A DNA stretch of 64,000 bases from positions 372,001-436,000 of the forward strand of contig MAAO01000006.1 of assembly GCA_002163155.1 (NCBI GenBank), in the 5' to 3' direction. Shown here in pieces: positions 35,393 to 43,449 of the stretch. Source of the DNA: Halobacteriovorax marinus (lineage in GTDB: Bacteria > Bdellovibrionota > Bacteriovoracia > Bacteriovoracales > Bacteriovoracaceae). Below the pieces are notes generated by a model. That model did not search any database. It worked only from the letters and a program-made list of their open reading frames with translations, and was not told the origin of the DNA. The translations under genes were made by a program, and so were the position numbers. Each line of letters opens with the position of its first letter. Within the stretch, counting starts at the first letter, position 1.

Positions 35393-35641
35393 TTATGTCT
35401 TGCCACCAGGTCCTTCGTCGTTAAACGGAGGCTTGGGAGCGGGAGAATCACCAATAATTGGTACTATAATTAATCGTTCATCTATTTCACTAGTTTCATC
35501 TGTTGGGCAATTTCTCTTGCACTCAGGGCCTTCGTCATTAAATGGGCGCTGCTTTCTTACTGAGTCAGTAAGTTGTGTTGAAGTTTGCGTTGTAGCAAAG
35601 ACAATTGAAGTAAGAACTGCTAATAAGCATAAAATTTTCAT
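35393..35641 (-). CDS. Small secreted protein with duplicated PFNDEGP motif
   Basis: 82 residues: a cleavable signal peptide (MKILCLLAVLTSIVFA) and a mature part of about 65 residues. It contains RPFNDEGPECKRNCP and, about 35 residues on at the C-terminus, PPFNDEGPGGKT. The SD GAGGGTGAT precedes ATG 35641 on the minus strand, supporting this strand over the overlapping plus-strand frame. Two cysteines sit next to the first motif. No family recognised. It could be a cell-surface peptide, a modified-peptide precursor or a short adhesin. Confidence 0.65.
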   Translation of the reverse strand: MKILCLLAVLTSIVFATTQTSTQLTDSVRKQRPFNDEGPECKRNCPTDETSEIDERLIIVPIIGDSPAPKPPFNDEGPGGKT

Positions 35642-35801
35642 ATCACCCTCTCTTTGAGAAATATCTAGTTACTTCACCTAACATACTGTTTTATTGACCA
35701 GTGTCAAAAAATAAAATCGCGGCCTAAACCCAATGATACGGTGTTTCAATACGTTAGAGATTTAATGTAAGATTTGGGGGGAAACTGACAGAATAAAAGA
35801 T

Positions 35802-35830
35802 GGAGTTGGTGTCAAAAGATAACCAACTCC
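35802..35830 (-). terminator. Terminator-like hairpin after the Ste24-type gene
   Basis: Stem GGAGTTGGT / ACCAACTCC (35802-35810 and 35822-35830) with an 11-nt loop. On the minus strand it is followed by ATCTTTTATT, a weak T-tract. Located 14 bases after the protease stop. Confidence 0.6.
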
Positions 35831-35843
35831 AGACGGATTATAT

Positions 35844-37097
35844 TTATTTAATCAATGATTCTAAATGTTGTACTCTAACAAGCGCCGGCGGGTGAGAGTG
35901 GTAGAACTTACTGTAACCAGGGTCGGGAGTGAGTGTGCTGGCATTGTGCTTATAAAGCTTAACCAGTGCAGTAATCAAGTCCTGAGCGTTAGCGTACTGA
36001 CTCGCAAATTCATCAGCTTCAAATTCATACTTTCTGGATGTCATAGCATTTAAGGGGATAAGTCCGTAAGTGTAAACTCCGGCCACCATCATAAAGAGCA
36101 GAAGTCCTGTATGAGTATTTTGAGCTTCAACTCCATGACCTAAGAAGAAAGGCGTCCAACTGGCCATGAAGCCCAGAACGGCAAAACCAACAAGGCTAAA
36201 GATAACAGACTTAATGAGCCCTTTTACGATATGTTTTCTCTTAAAGTGTCCAAGCTCATGGGCCAAAACAGCAGTAACTTCATCAGCAGTTAAATTCTTT
36301 ATTAATGTATCAAAGAAAACGATTCTCTTATTTTTTCCAAAACCTGTGAAGTAGGCATTTCCGTGGCTACTTCTTATGCTGGCATCCATTACGAAGAGAC
36401 CATTACTTTCAAAGCCAGTTTTAGCGAGAAGTACTTCTACTTTATCCTTAACTTCTCCCTCTTCTAGTTCTGAGAACTTATTAAAAAGAGGAGCTATGAA
36501 CCTTGGGTAGGCCCACATGATAGTAAACTGAACGATTGTTAAGAAGGCCCATGCGTACGCCCACCAATATTCTCCGAGGGCATTCATAATCCAAAGAATT
36601 CCATAGATAATGGGAAGTCCAATCAGTACTCCTAGGATTGTTCCTTTGACTAGGTCGAGAAGAAAAGTCTTTGGAGTTGTTTTGTTGAAACCAAATTTTT
36701 CTTCAAGTACAAAAGTTGAATAAATAGATTGAGGAAGTCCTAGAATAAAACTGATGATCATGTAGATTCCAAAAAAGGTTACACCTGTCATCATTTCACT
36801 TAGGTTTAAATTTTTTGCAAGATGATCTAGTGCTTCAACACCACCACCTATTGTCCAAATAAGTAAGAGAATAAGTTCTATAAAGTTAAAGAACTTTCCA
36901 ACACGAATTTTCTCAATTGTGTAGTCTGCTGCTTTCTTGTGTTCTTCAATAGTAATTTGGCTTTCAAATTTTTCAGGAACTTTATTTCTGTTGGCCAAGA
37001 TATGTTTTCTATTTCTATTATCTAAGTAGGCTTCTATCAAAGATTTGGTAAATAGAAAGAATAAGAAGGCCTTTGTTACGGCTTCACCTGTTTGCAT
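35844..37097 (-). CDS. M48-family integral membrane metalloprotease (Ste24/CaaX protease 1-like)
   Basis: 417 residues with several transmembrane segments (about 65-90, 100-125, 150-170, 175-200, 285-310, 320-345). The zinc site HELGH is in AVLAHELGHFKRKH and the third ligand Glu in YEFEADEFA. The N-terminal half matches the Ste24 N-domain and not HtpX, and the length fits Ste24 (about 410-450). Likely role is quality control of membrane proteins or cleavage near the membrane. A weak hairpin terminator follows. Confidence 0.88.
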   Translation of the reverse strand: MQTGEAVTKAFLFFLFTKSLIEAYLDNRNRKHILANRNKVPEKFESQITIEEHKKAADYTIEKIRVGKFFNFIELILLLIWTIGGGVEALDHLAKNLNLSEMMTGVTFFGIYMIISFILGLPQSIYSTFVLEEKFGFNKTTPKTFLLDLVKGTILGVLIGLPIIYGILWIMNALGEYWWAYAWAFLTIVQFTIMWAYPRFIAPLFNKFSELEEGEVKDKVEVLLAKTGFESNGLFVMDASIRSSHGNAYFTGFGKNKRIVFFDTLIKNLTADEVTAVLAHELGHFKRKHIVKGLIKSVIFSLVGFAVLGFMASWTPFFLGHGVEAQNTHTGLLLFMMVAGVYTYGLIPLNAMTSRKYEFEADEFASQYANAQDLITALVKLYKHNASTLTPDPGYSKFYHSHPPALVRVQHLESLIK

Positions 37098-37176
37098 ATG
37101 TTCCTCATTTTCTGGAGTTGGATTATTGGCAAATAATATCTATGATAATACTAATTTTTTAAAATAGGTGTCAAAA

Positions 37177-37947
37177 ATGCTCGTTCATCAAATTTATACA
37201 TTTAGCCCTCTTCGCAATTTTTCTTATTTAATAGAGCGCAAGGACAAGAAAGCCGTTTGTATTGACCCTTTTGATGCAAAGCAGTTAATCTCTTTCGCAA
37301 AAGCTAAGGGCCTAGAAATTGACCTGATCATCAATACTCATGAACATTTTGACCATATCTGTGGAAATGCGGGAATTGTCGAATATTATGGAGCAAAGGT
37401 AATGGCCCATTCTAACGCAAAGGGAAAGATTCCTGGAGTAGATAGTTTCCTAAAGCTTGGTGATGAAGTTGAAGTTTTGGATGGAAAGTTAAAAGTTATG
37501 GATACACCGGGTCACACTTTTGCTCACCTCTGTTTAAAATATGTCTATAAGAACAAAACCAATGCTGTATTTTCTGGAGATACTCTCTTCAGTGCAGGAG
37601 TCGGGAACTGTCATCGTGGTGGAGAAGCCAGTACTCTTTATAAGACTGTTAGTGAGCAATTTATGACCTTAGATGATGAAGTCATTCTCTATCCAGGGCA
37701 TGACTATATAGAAAATAACTTAGGCTTCACTCTCGATAGGGAACCTAGTAATACTTGTGCTTGTGAACTTTTAAAAGAAGCTAGAAGTAGCGATACAACG
37801 AAAATGAGAACAACGATGAAAATGGAGAGAAAGATTAACACTTTCCTTAGACTTAATAGTGAAGAGATTGTCACAGGCTTAAGTGGTGATGTAAGTTCAG
37901 AGGAACAAGTTTTTATTCGTTTACGTGAATTAAGAAATAATTGGTAA
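37177..37947 (+). CDS. Metallo-beta-lactamase-fold hydrolase (glyoxalase II-like)
   Basis: 256 residues with the binuclear metal motif THEHFDH (H55, H57, D59, H60), later GHTFAHLC, SGDTLFSAGVGNCHRGG and YPGHDYIENNL, following the glyoxalase II order. Glyoxalase II hydrolyses S-lactoylglutathione; persulfide dioxygenases and other thioesterases share the pattern. ATG 37177 is chosen because AGGTG is 6 nt upstream; the GTG at 37168 is within that SD. The bcp gene follows in the same direction, 17 bases away. Confidence 0.8.
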   Translation: MLVHQIYTFSPLRNFSYLIERKDKKAVCIDPFDAKQLISFAKAKGLEIDLIINTHEHFDHICGNAGIVEYYGAKVMAHSNAKGKIPGVDSFLKLGDEVEVLDGKLKVMDTPGHTFAHLCLKYVYKNKTNAVFSGDTLFSAGVGNCHRGGEASTLYKTVSEQFMTLDDEVILYPGHDYIENNLGFTLDREPSNTCACELLKEARSSDTTKMRTTMKMERKINTFLRLNSEEIVTGLSGDVSSEEQVFIRLRELRNNW

Positions 37948-37964
37948 TTATAAGGAGTATAGAT

Positions 37965-38438
37965 ATGAGTTTTCCAAAAGTAGGAAATTTAGCACCGGCA
38001 TTTACTATGGTAAATCAGGCAGGTGAAAAAGTTTCATTAAAAGATTTTAAAGGTAAGAAAAATGTAGTTCTTTATTTCTACCCAAAGGCGATGACTCCTG
38101 GTTGTACGGTGCAGGCCCAGGGCATAAGAGATCACAAGAAAGTTTTTGCTAAGTTAGATACAGTTGTTTTAGGAGTTTCTCCAGATGAAGAAAAGAGACT
38201 CGTTAAATTTATCGAAAGAGATAGTTTAAACTTTGATCTTCTTTCTGATCCTGAGCATAAAATTGCCGAAAAGTACGGTTGTTGGGGACTAAAGAAATTT
38301 ATGGGTAAAGAGTATATGGGAATTTTGAGAACGACTTTTGTTGTCGGAAAAGACGGTAGACTTAAAACTGTTCTAGATAAGTTCAAAACAAAATCTCACC
38401 ATGACGATGTTATGAATTGGCTTAAAGAAAATCTATAA
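37965..38438 (+). CDS. bcp: Peroxiredoxin of the Bcp/PrxQ type
   Basis: Reduces peroxides using thioredoxin. The 157-residue protein has YPKAMTPGCTVQAQGIRD with peroxidatic C47; the usual resolving Cys five residues later is Q52, so it is a 1-Cys form. The rest (GVSPDEEK, LLSDPEHKIAEKYG, RTTFVVGKDG) is normal. AAGGAG is 7 nt before ATG 37965. A terminator follows. Adjacent to an MBL hydrolase, together suggesting oxidant/electrophile detoxification. Confidence 0.93.
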   Translation: MSFPKVGNLAPAFTMVNQAGEKVSLKDFKGKKNVVLYFYPKAMTPGCTVQAQGIRDHKKVFAKLDTVVLGVSPDEEKRLVKFIERDSLNFDLLSDPEHKIAEKYGCWGLKKFMGKEYMGILRTTFVVGKDGRLKTVLDKFKTKSHHDDVMNWLKENL

Positions 38439-38450
38439 GCATTTGAATTT

Positions 38451-38483
38451 AGGGGACTTTTTTCTTAAGTCCTCTTCTTTTTT
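38451..38483 (+). terminator. Rho-independent terminator after bcp
   Basis: Stem AGGGGACTT / AAGTCCTCT (38451-38459 and 38467-38475, one G-T pair) followed by TCTTTTTT. Confidence 0.8.
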
Positions 38484-38585
38484 CACAAGAATCTTTTGTT
38501 TTCACAAATGAAATTATAAGAGAACTTAGCTAGCAGTAGTGTTATTTTTTTGTTAAAAAGAGGAAAATCTTTTAAGGAGAAAACT

Positions 38586-39683
38586 GTGAAAACTATTTTA
38601 ATTTCTTTAACTTTAATGCTTTGTCTTCCATGTTTTGGAAAATCTCTAGAGCTTATGGTTTACAACGTTGAGAACCTTTTCGATCTTAAACATGACGAGG
38701 GTAAAAATGATTGGACTTTTCTTCCTGAAGATACCAAAGGAAAGAAAGCTGCTTGTGCTGCTGTTAAATCAAGTTACAGAAAAAAAGAATGCTTTGATAC
38801 AAATTGGGGCAAAGATAATCTAGAAGTTAAATTAGAAAATATTGAAAAAATGGTTGTTCGAAATAATAAGCTTCCTGATATTTTAGCACTAGTTGAAATA
38901 GAAAATGAAAATGTTGTTAAGCAATTAGCTAAGGTTATTGGTTATAAGAGAACGGCAGTTTCAAATTCTCCTGATAGAAGAGGGATTGATCTTGCAGTCG
39001 TTTGGAACGAAAGTGATAACTTAAAATTCCTTTCCATGAAAGAGCATACGCTTGTGGGAGAATACTTTAAAGAAAGACCTAGCCGAAATATTTTAGAAGT
39101 TGAATTTCTTGTTGGTAAGAAAGAAAAGTTAACTGTCTTTGTAAATCACTGGCCTTCTCTTTCTAATCCAACAGAGGCTAGGTTAATTGCTGCCAATACT
39201 CTCGCTAAGAGAACTAAAGAAATTTTAAAGAAAAACCCTGCTCAAAATATTATGGCCGTAGGAGATTTCAATACAATTGATGAGAACTATCCTCATCCAT
39301 TTAAGTCTGTTCTTTATAAAGATGATCTATTCAAAGACTTACACTCAACTTTCAAAGATGATAGGTCAATTAGTTGGAATATTAAGAATCAAATGGCACC
39401 AGGATCATACTTCTATGGAAGAGGAATGACTTGGAATCTACTTGATAGAATTTTCTTCACAAAGAATTTGTTAAATGGTTCAGGAATGGATCTAAAAGTA
39501 GATTCTTATAAAATTCATTCACCATCTTTTGCGACAAAAACTTATGAATATAGAAAGAAGGGTCAATATCTTTACGGGTCAACTATAAAGGGAGCGCCTT
39601 TCAGATCTGAGCACAATTCGACTTCGAACTCTAGAGCAGGTTACTCTGATCACTTTCCTTTAATTGTAAAAATGAATTATTAG
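38586..39683 (+). CDS. Secreted endonuclease/exonuclease/phosphatase-family protein
   Basis: 365 residues starting with a signal peptide (VKTILISLTLMLCLPCFG). EEP motifs: MVYNVENLFD, LVEIENENV with a metal Glu, FVNHWPS, GDFNTID, and the terminal YSDHFPL. It probably acts as a nuclease or phosphoesterase in the periplasm or outside. GTG 38586 is chosen because AAGGAG is 6 nt upstream; an upstream TTG at 38550 would disrupt the signal peptide. It is the second EEP protein in the window, but this one is not lipidated. Confidence 0.82.
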   Translation: MKTILISLTLMLCLPCFGKSLELMVYNVENLFDLKHDEGKNDWTFLPEDTKGKKAACAAVKSSYRKKECFDTNWGKDNLEVKLENIEKMVVRNNKLPDILALVEIENENVVKQLAKVIGYKRTAVSNSPDRRGIDLAVVWNESDNLKFLSMKEHTLVGEYFKERPSRNILEVEFLVGKKEKLTVFVNHWPSLSNPTEARLIAANTLAKRTKEILKKNPAQNIMAVGDFNTIDENYPHPFKSVLYKDDLFKDLHSTFKDDRSISWNIKNQMAPGSYFYGRGMTWNLLDRIFFTKNLLNGSGMDLKVDSYKIHSPSFATKTYEYRKKGQYLYGSTIKGAPFRSEHNSTSNSRAGYSDHFPLIVKMNY

Positions 39684-39742
39684 TTGTCTTCCCCATCTCA
39701 ATCAGAGGTGGGGGATATATATATCTAGATAAGTTTCAAAAA

Positions 39743-40087
39743 TTAGTTAGGGTAAATACATTCAAAATCAATGAAGCGTACTTTTGATCCCATAAATGCT
39801 TTCATATTTCCGCCATACTTCTCATTTCTTTCTTCCGGCGCAAGAGTTTCTTCATTAACGATTCTATGTGGTGCTGGATGACAAGCAGAGCGCATTCTAG
39901 ATATGGCCTTATTTCTTCTCATCTTTGTTAATTGCTCAATCCCATAAGGGTTATAAACAACAGTACCACCCATATGTTTACCTTTTCTGGTGTTGATAAC
40001 TTCAAGCTCTGGCGCGATTCCCTTGGTCATGCTTCCACATCCGGAAATTATTGCCGCTAAAATTGTCAGTGAAATGATTTTCTTCAT
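39743..40087 (-). CDS. Small lipoprotein, unknown
   Basis: 114 residues with a short leader and lipobox IISGC (Cys17). The mature part has basic stretches (NTRKGKHMGG, KMRRNKAISRMR), a Cys/Pro patch (ACHPAPH) and a final Cys. No family recognised. Its start overlaps the end of the upstream 40084-40353 gene by 4 bases, so the two are co-translated. Confidence 0.65.
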   Translation of the reverse strand: MKKIISLTILAAIISGCGSMTKGIAPELEVINTRKGKHMGGTVVYNPYGIEQLTKMRRNKAISRMRSACHPAPHRIVNEETLAPEERNEKYGGNMKAFMGSKVRFIDFECIYPN

Positions 40088-40353
40088 TTTGAATCCTCTT
40101 TGATTTCATTGAGTAAAATTTCAAGATTGAATTTATCTTGCAATGTGTCTATTACATGCATAACTTCATCTTTAAGTCCTATATGCGCCTTTACTGTTAT
40201 ATCTCTGTAGCTTTCTTTCAAGGATTCTTCTAAAGTTGAGTAAAAGCATAGGCCTTCATTTGCTTCAAATTGAAAGTAAGTAAAGGCCGCTTCTTCCTTA
40301 GGCACTCTAATTATTAAGTGTAATATACGATTATTTTCAGCTTTGTAGTTCAT
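40084..40353 (-). CDS. Small cytoplasmic protein, possibly DUF4911-like
   Basis: 89 residues, no signal peptide. The pattern RILHLIIRVPKEEAAFTYFQFEANEGL and YRDITVKAHI resembles the DUF4911 (DUF-type ferredoxin-like) family, tentatively. ATG 40353 with GGTGG upstream is preferred over ATG 40380, which lacks an SD. Operon partner of the small lipoprotein. Role unknown. Confidence 0.55.
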   Translation of the reverse strand: MNYKAENNRILHLIIRVPKEEAAFTYFQFEANEGLCFYSTLEESLKESYRDITVKAHIGLKDEVMHVIDTLQDKFNLEILLNEIKEDSK

Positions 40354-40421
40354 TGCGTTGCCACCAATTTCTTTTTCCATTACTATATTATTAAGAGCTT
40401 ATATGTCATGGAGGACGAAAA

Positions 40422-41192
40422 GTGAAAAATAATTGGGCCAAATTCTCATTTAGAGGTTTCTCCTCGCGTACTCTACGCAATTTTATATATTTATCTTTAC
40501 TCTCTTCCCTTGTTTCTTGTTCTTGGATTAGTAACAAAAGAAGTTTATTTGGTGATGATGAAGAATCATCTGCCAATGAAAAGAGAAGTGCAACCCTCCA
40601 AACAGTTCCTAAAGCTCAGTATGATCAGCTAGAAAGAAAATATAATAATCTTTTAAAGACTGCGAAGTCTAAAAAAGTTGTAGCCGATTCTCCCATGAGT
40701 AACATCCCGCCAGAAGATATCGTAAATCAATTAAATAATGCAACACCAACTAATGACCTGGTGGAAACAGTTGATGTATTCGGACAAATGAATACCACTA
40801 AGAAAAAAAGTATTGATAAGCGAATGGCAATAGTCACTTCAAAATTAACTCCAAGTGAAATTGAAGAGCAAATTATAAAACTTGAAAGGGCAGTGGCCTT
40901 TATTTCAAAAAATAAATTCGATCAAGCCCTCACTTTATTGAAAGAACTAGAGAACTCTAATGTAAGGCAAATAAGTGTGAATGCAAAATTTCAGATAGGT
41001 GAGCTTCTCTTTATTCAACAAGAGTATGATCTTGCAATGCAAGTCTTCGAAGAGATTATTCATAAAGATGCTTTCTCTGGACTTGTGTTAAAAGTTTTAG
41101 GAAGACTCATTGTCTGTTCTGAAAAACTAAAACAAACTAAGAAGCAGCAAAGATATTACTCTGTACTACATGACTTTTTTGAGTCCGCTTAA
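40422..41192 (+). CDS. Lipoprotein with C-terminal TPR-like repeats
   Basis: 256 residues. The N-terminus has a basic stretch then SLLSSLVSC, a lipobox-like end (Cys34 region), so the mature protein is probably lipid-anchored. The middle is low-complexity and polar; the last ~100 residues (VAFISKNKFDQALTLLKEL, LFIQQEYDLAMQVFEEII) form two or three TPR helical pairs. Start GTG 40422 has GGAGG 7 nt upstream. Its stop overlaps the LysM gene by one base (TAATG), so the two are coupled and probably interact at the envelope. Confidence 0.7.
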   Translation: MKNNWAKFSFRGFSSRTLRNFIYLSLLSSLVSCSWISNKRSLFGDDEESSANEKRSATLQTVPKAQYDQLERKYNNLLKTAKSKKVVADSPMSNIPPEDIVNQLNNATPTNDLVETVDVFGQMNTTKKKSIDKRMAIVTSKLTPSEIEEQIIKLERAVAFISKNKFDQALTLLKELENSNVRQISVNAKFQIGELLFIQQEYDLAMQVFEEIIHKDAFSGLVLKVLGRLIVCSEKLKQTKKQQRYYSVLHDFFESA

Positions 41193-43363
41193 TGAGAAAA
41201 AATATTTTAAAAACATTAATTATTCTTCTAGTCTTATCAAACTCTGCGAGAGCACAGGATGTTGAGAATCTAGATTTAATGGATGCTAGAGATGCAACTA
41301 TTCTTATGGAAGAACTTGAAGCTCCTGACAAGTCTATTGATCTTTCGGATTTAGAAGAAGTTGATGATTTAGAGTCGCTTAAAGAAGATATTGGTGAAGT
41401 CCTCTTTGAAGAGGATAAGAAGAAAAATAAAACAACTTTATCAAAAGACGGTTCTCTTAAACCGATGGTAAAGGAAGAGGATGTTTTCTCAAGGGACGAA
41501 GACCCTGAAATTATCATCAAAGAAAATGTAACAATTCAAAATGATCCTGAACCAGTAAAAGAAAAAGATGCTAGTAAAGTGACGATCTTTGACGTTGGAG
41601 CAGAAGAGCAAAACCTTATTGAATTATCAAAGTATGTAGAATCTAAAATTCCTGATAAGGAGTGGGATGAAATCTCAATTGGTTCAAAACTTGATAGGTA
41701 CATTGTTCAAGAAGGGGACTGGTTATGGAAGATTTCACAAAATCTCTTTGGATCAGGTTTCTACTACTCTAAAATTTGGTCGCTAAACCCTCATATTACA
41801 AATCCACATGAAATTGAACCAGGAATGGTTCTCGCCTTTGATACAGGTTCATCAGACGATATGCCTAAAGTTGAAGTGAGTACTTTTGATGAAGCTTTAA
41901 GTACAAGTAATAAAAATGTTGGAGTTCAGACAAAACAACTCGACTTTTCTTCGTTTGGTGAGAACGTAGAGCCCTCATGGATAAAAGAAAGAAATAAACT
42001 TATAGCGAATGGGGCATTCTTTCAGTATGCCTCCATTGAAACTTATGAAGACCTATTTGAAATTGGAAATTTACAATTAAGAAAAGAATATAAGAAATAT
42101 GATCCACCAGTTCCTGATATTATAATTCAAGAGCCAGGTGATCAATATGATTCAACTGGATTTGATAAAACTTCAAGAATTACTTTCGATGTTAAGGAAG
42201 GTTTCTATTTAAATACTTTCATAACGACAAATGTTGTACAGGATTTAGGAGAGATTGAAGCTTCTAGGAAGGGAGCTATCTTTCTTCAAAAGTTTGATAA
42301 AATCTATGTCAATTTTGATAAATCTGTAAAAGTTAAACCAGGTGACAATTTTTCAATTTACTCTGCTGCAGGAAAAAGTTCACACGCTATTTCTGATAGA
42401 AAAGGGTTTAAGTATTATATTTCAGGACAAATAAAGGCCATAAGAAAAATTAATCACCTGTGGGAATGTGAAATATTTGATCTAACAGGTCTTGTTTCCA
42501 GAAAAGATAGAGTGACAGTTTACACTCCAAAAATTTCTAGAATCACTAAGACTTTTAATAAGAGGAATATTGAAGCTGCAATCATTGATACTTTTAAAGA
42601 TACAGTTAATGGAATTTCATTTGGTGATGTGGTTTATTTAGATCGTGGTCGAGCAGATGGTGTTGAGCTTGGAAATATTTTTGAATTGTATTCTTTTAAA
42701 GATTATGGAACAGAGAGAAAAATTACACCGGATCCAACTTATAAAATTGGAGAGGCCGTTGTAATCACTTTAACAGATAACTTTGCCACAGTGCTCATAT
42801 CAAATAGCTCGGTGAATATTCCTGTTGCTACCTTGGCCCTCTCAAAAACAGAGGAACAAGCTGCAAGAGTGAGTCTATTGTCCAGCAGGGCCAATATGAA
42901 AGATGTGAATGCTCTTGAGAAGAAAGCATTGGATGAGCTTGATGTAGAGCTTAACCTTGATGATATCTCAGAGGATCTACTCCAGGCCGCTGATAAAGTT
43001 CAGTTAACTGATGATGAGCTTGAAGAACTTGAGCGTCAGGAACGCGAGAAGTCAATTATCAAGGATCACGAAAAAGATCTACTTGAGCTAGAGCGTCTAG
43101 AATCTGAAATTGTTAGTGCTGAAGCGGCGCTCAATGAAGCTAGAGTTGATGAAGATAAATATCTTGAGCAACAGAATCTAGATAGAGTTGAAGGTGATAT
43201 AGGAAAAGAAGATCCTAACGCATTCGAGTCATTAAATGATATTGAAAATGAGATAGGACTCAAGTATATGGATGAGGATATTAATTCTAAAGAGAATCCA
43301 TATGGTCTTACCGAGTTTGATCTCGAAGAGATCGACGAGTTGTTAAATACTGACAAATTATAG
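41192..43363 (+). CDS. Secreted LysM-domain protein with acidic coiled-coil tail
   Basis: 723 residues. A signal peptide (to about 21, ARA-Q) is followed by an acidic region. One LysM domain lies at about 168-215 (YIVQEGDWLWKISQNLFG ... WSLNPHITNPHEIEPGMVL), which should bind peptidoglycan. Then comes a long beta-rich region of unknown fold (about 300-560) and a highly acidic, probably coiled-coil C-terminus (about 570-720) full of Glu, Asp and Leu. It is coupled to the TPR lipoprotein upstream and ends at a terminator. Likely an envelope scaffold; no enzymatic motif seen. Confidence 0.72.
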   Translation: MRKNILKTLIILLVLSNSARAQDVENLDLMDARDATILMEELEAPDKSIDLSDLEEVDDLESLKEDIGEVLFEEDKKKNKTTLSKDGSLKPMVKEEDVFSRDEDPEIIIKENVTIQNDPEPVKEKDASKVTIFDVGAEEQNLIELSKYVESKIPDKEWDEISIGSKLDRYIVQEGDWLWKISQNLFGSGFYYSKIWSLNPHITNPHEIEPGMVLAFDTGSSDDMPKVEVSTFDEALSTSNKNVGVQTKQLDFSSFGENVEPSWIKERNKLIANGAFFQYASIETYEDLFEIGNLQLRKEYKKYDPPVPDIIIQEPGDQYDSTGFDKTSRITFDVKEGFYLNTFITTNVVQDLGEIEASRKGAIFLQKFDKIYVNFDKSVKVKPGDNFSIYSAAGKSSHAISDRKGFKYYISGQIKAIRKINHLWECEIFDLTGLVSRKDRVTVYTPKISRITKTFNKRNIEAAIIDTFKDTVNGISFGDVVYLDRGRADGVELGNIFELYSFKDYGTERKITPDPTYKIGEAVVITLTDNFATVLISNSSVNIPVATLALSKTEEQAARVSLLSSRANMKDVNALEKKALDELDVELNLDDISEDLLQAADKVQLTDDELEELERQEREKSIIKDHEKDLLELERLESEIVSAEAALNEARVDEDKYLEQQNLDRVEGDIGKEDPNAFESLNDIENEIGLKYMDEDINSKENPYGLTEFDLEEIDELLNTDKL

Positions 43364-43404
43364 ATTTCTCTATAGAATGTAAAAAATAATGCAAATAGTT
43401 AATT

Positions 43405-43429
43405 AGGGTGAAGGTAACTTCACCCTTTT
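43405..43429 (+). terminator. Terminator between the LysM gene and topA
   Basis: Stem AGGGTGAAG / CTTCACCCT (43405-43413 and 43418-43426) with a GTAA loop and short TTTT. It covers the possible GTG start at 43408, favouring the ATG at 43450 for topA. Confidence 0.7.
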
Positions 43430-43449
43430 ACGTATCCAAGGAAATTCAC

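Noticed and set aside
35373-35657. 94-codon plus-strand frame over the PFNDEGP gene
   Set aside because: The minus-strand gene has a signal peptide, a clear SD and a repeated motif; the plus frame has none.
39690-39716. Hairpin CCCCATCTC/GAGGTGGGG after the EEP gene
   Set aside because: A possible terminator, but followed by alternating AT and no T-run, so not called.
41137-41520. 127-codon minus-strand frame opposite the LysM gene
   Set aside because: Ser-rich shadow of an acidic coding region, no SD.
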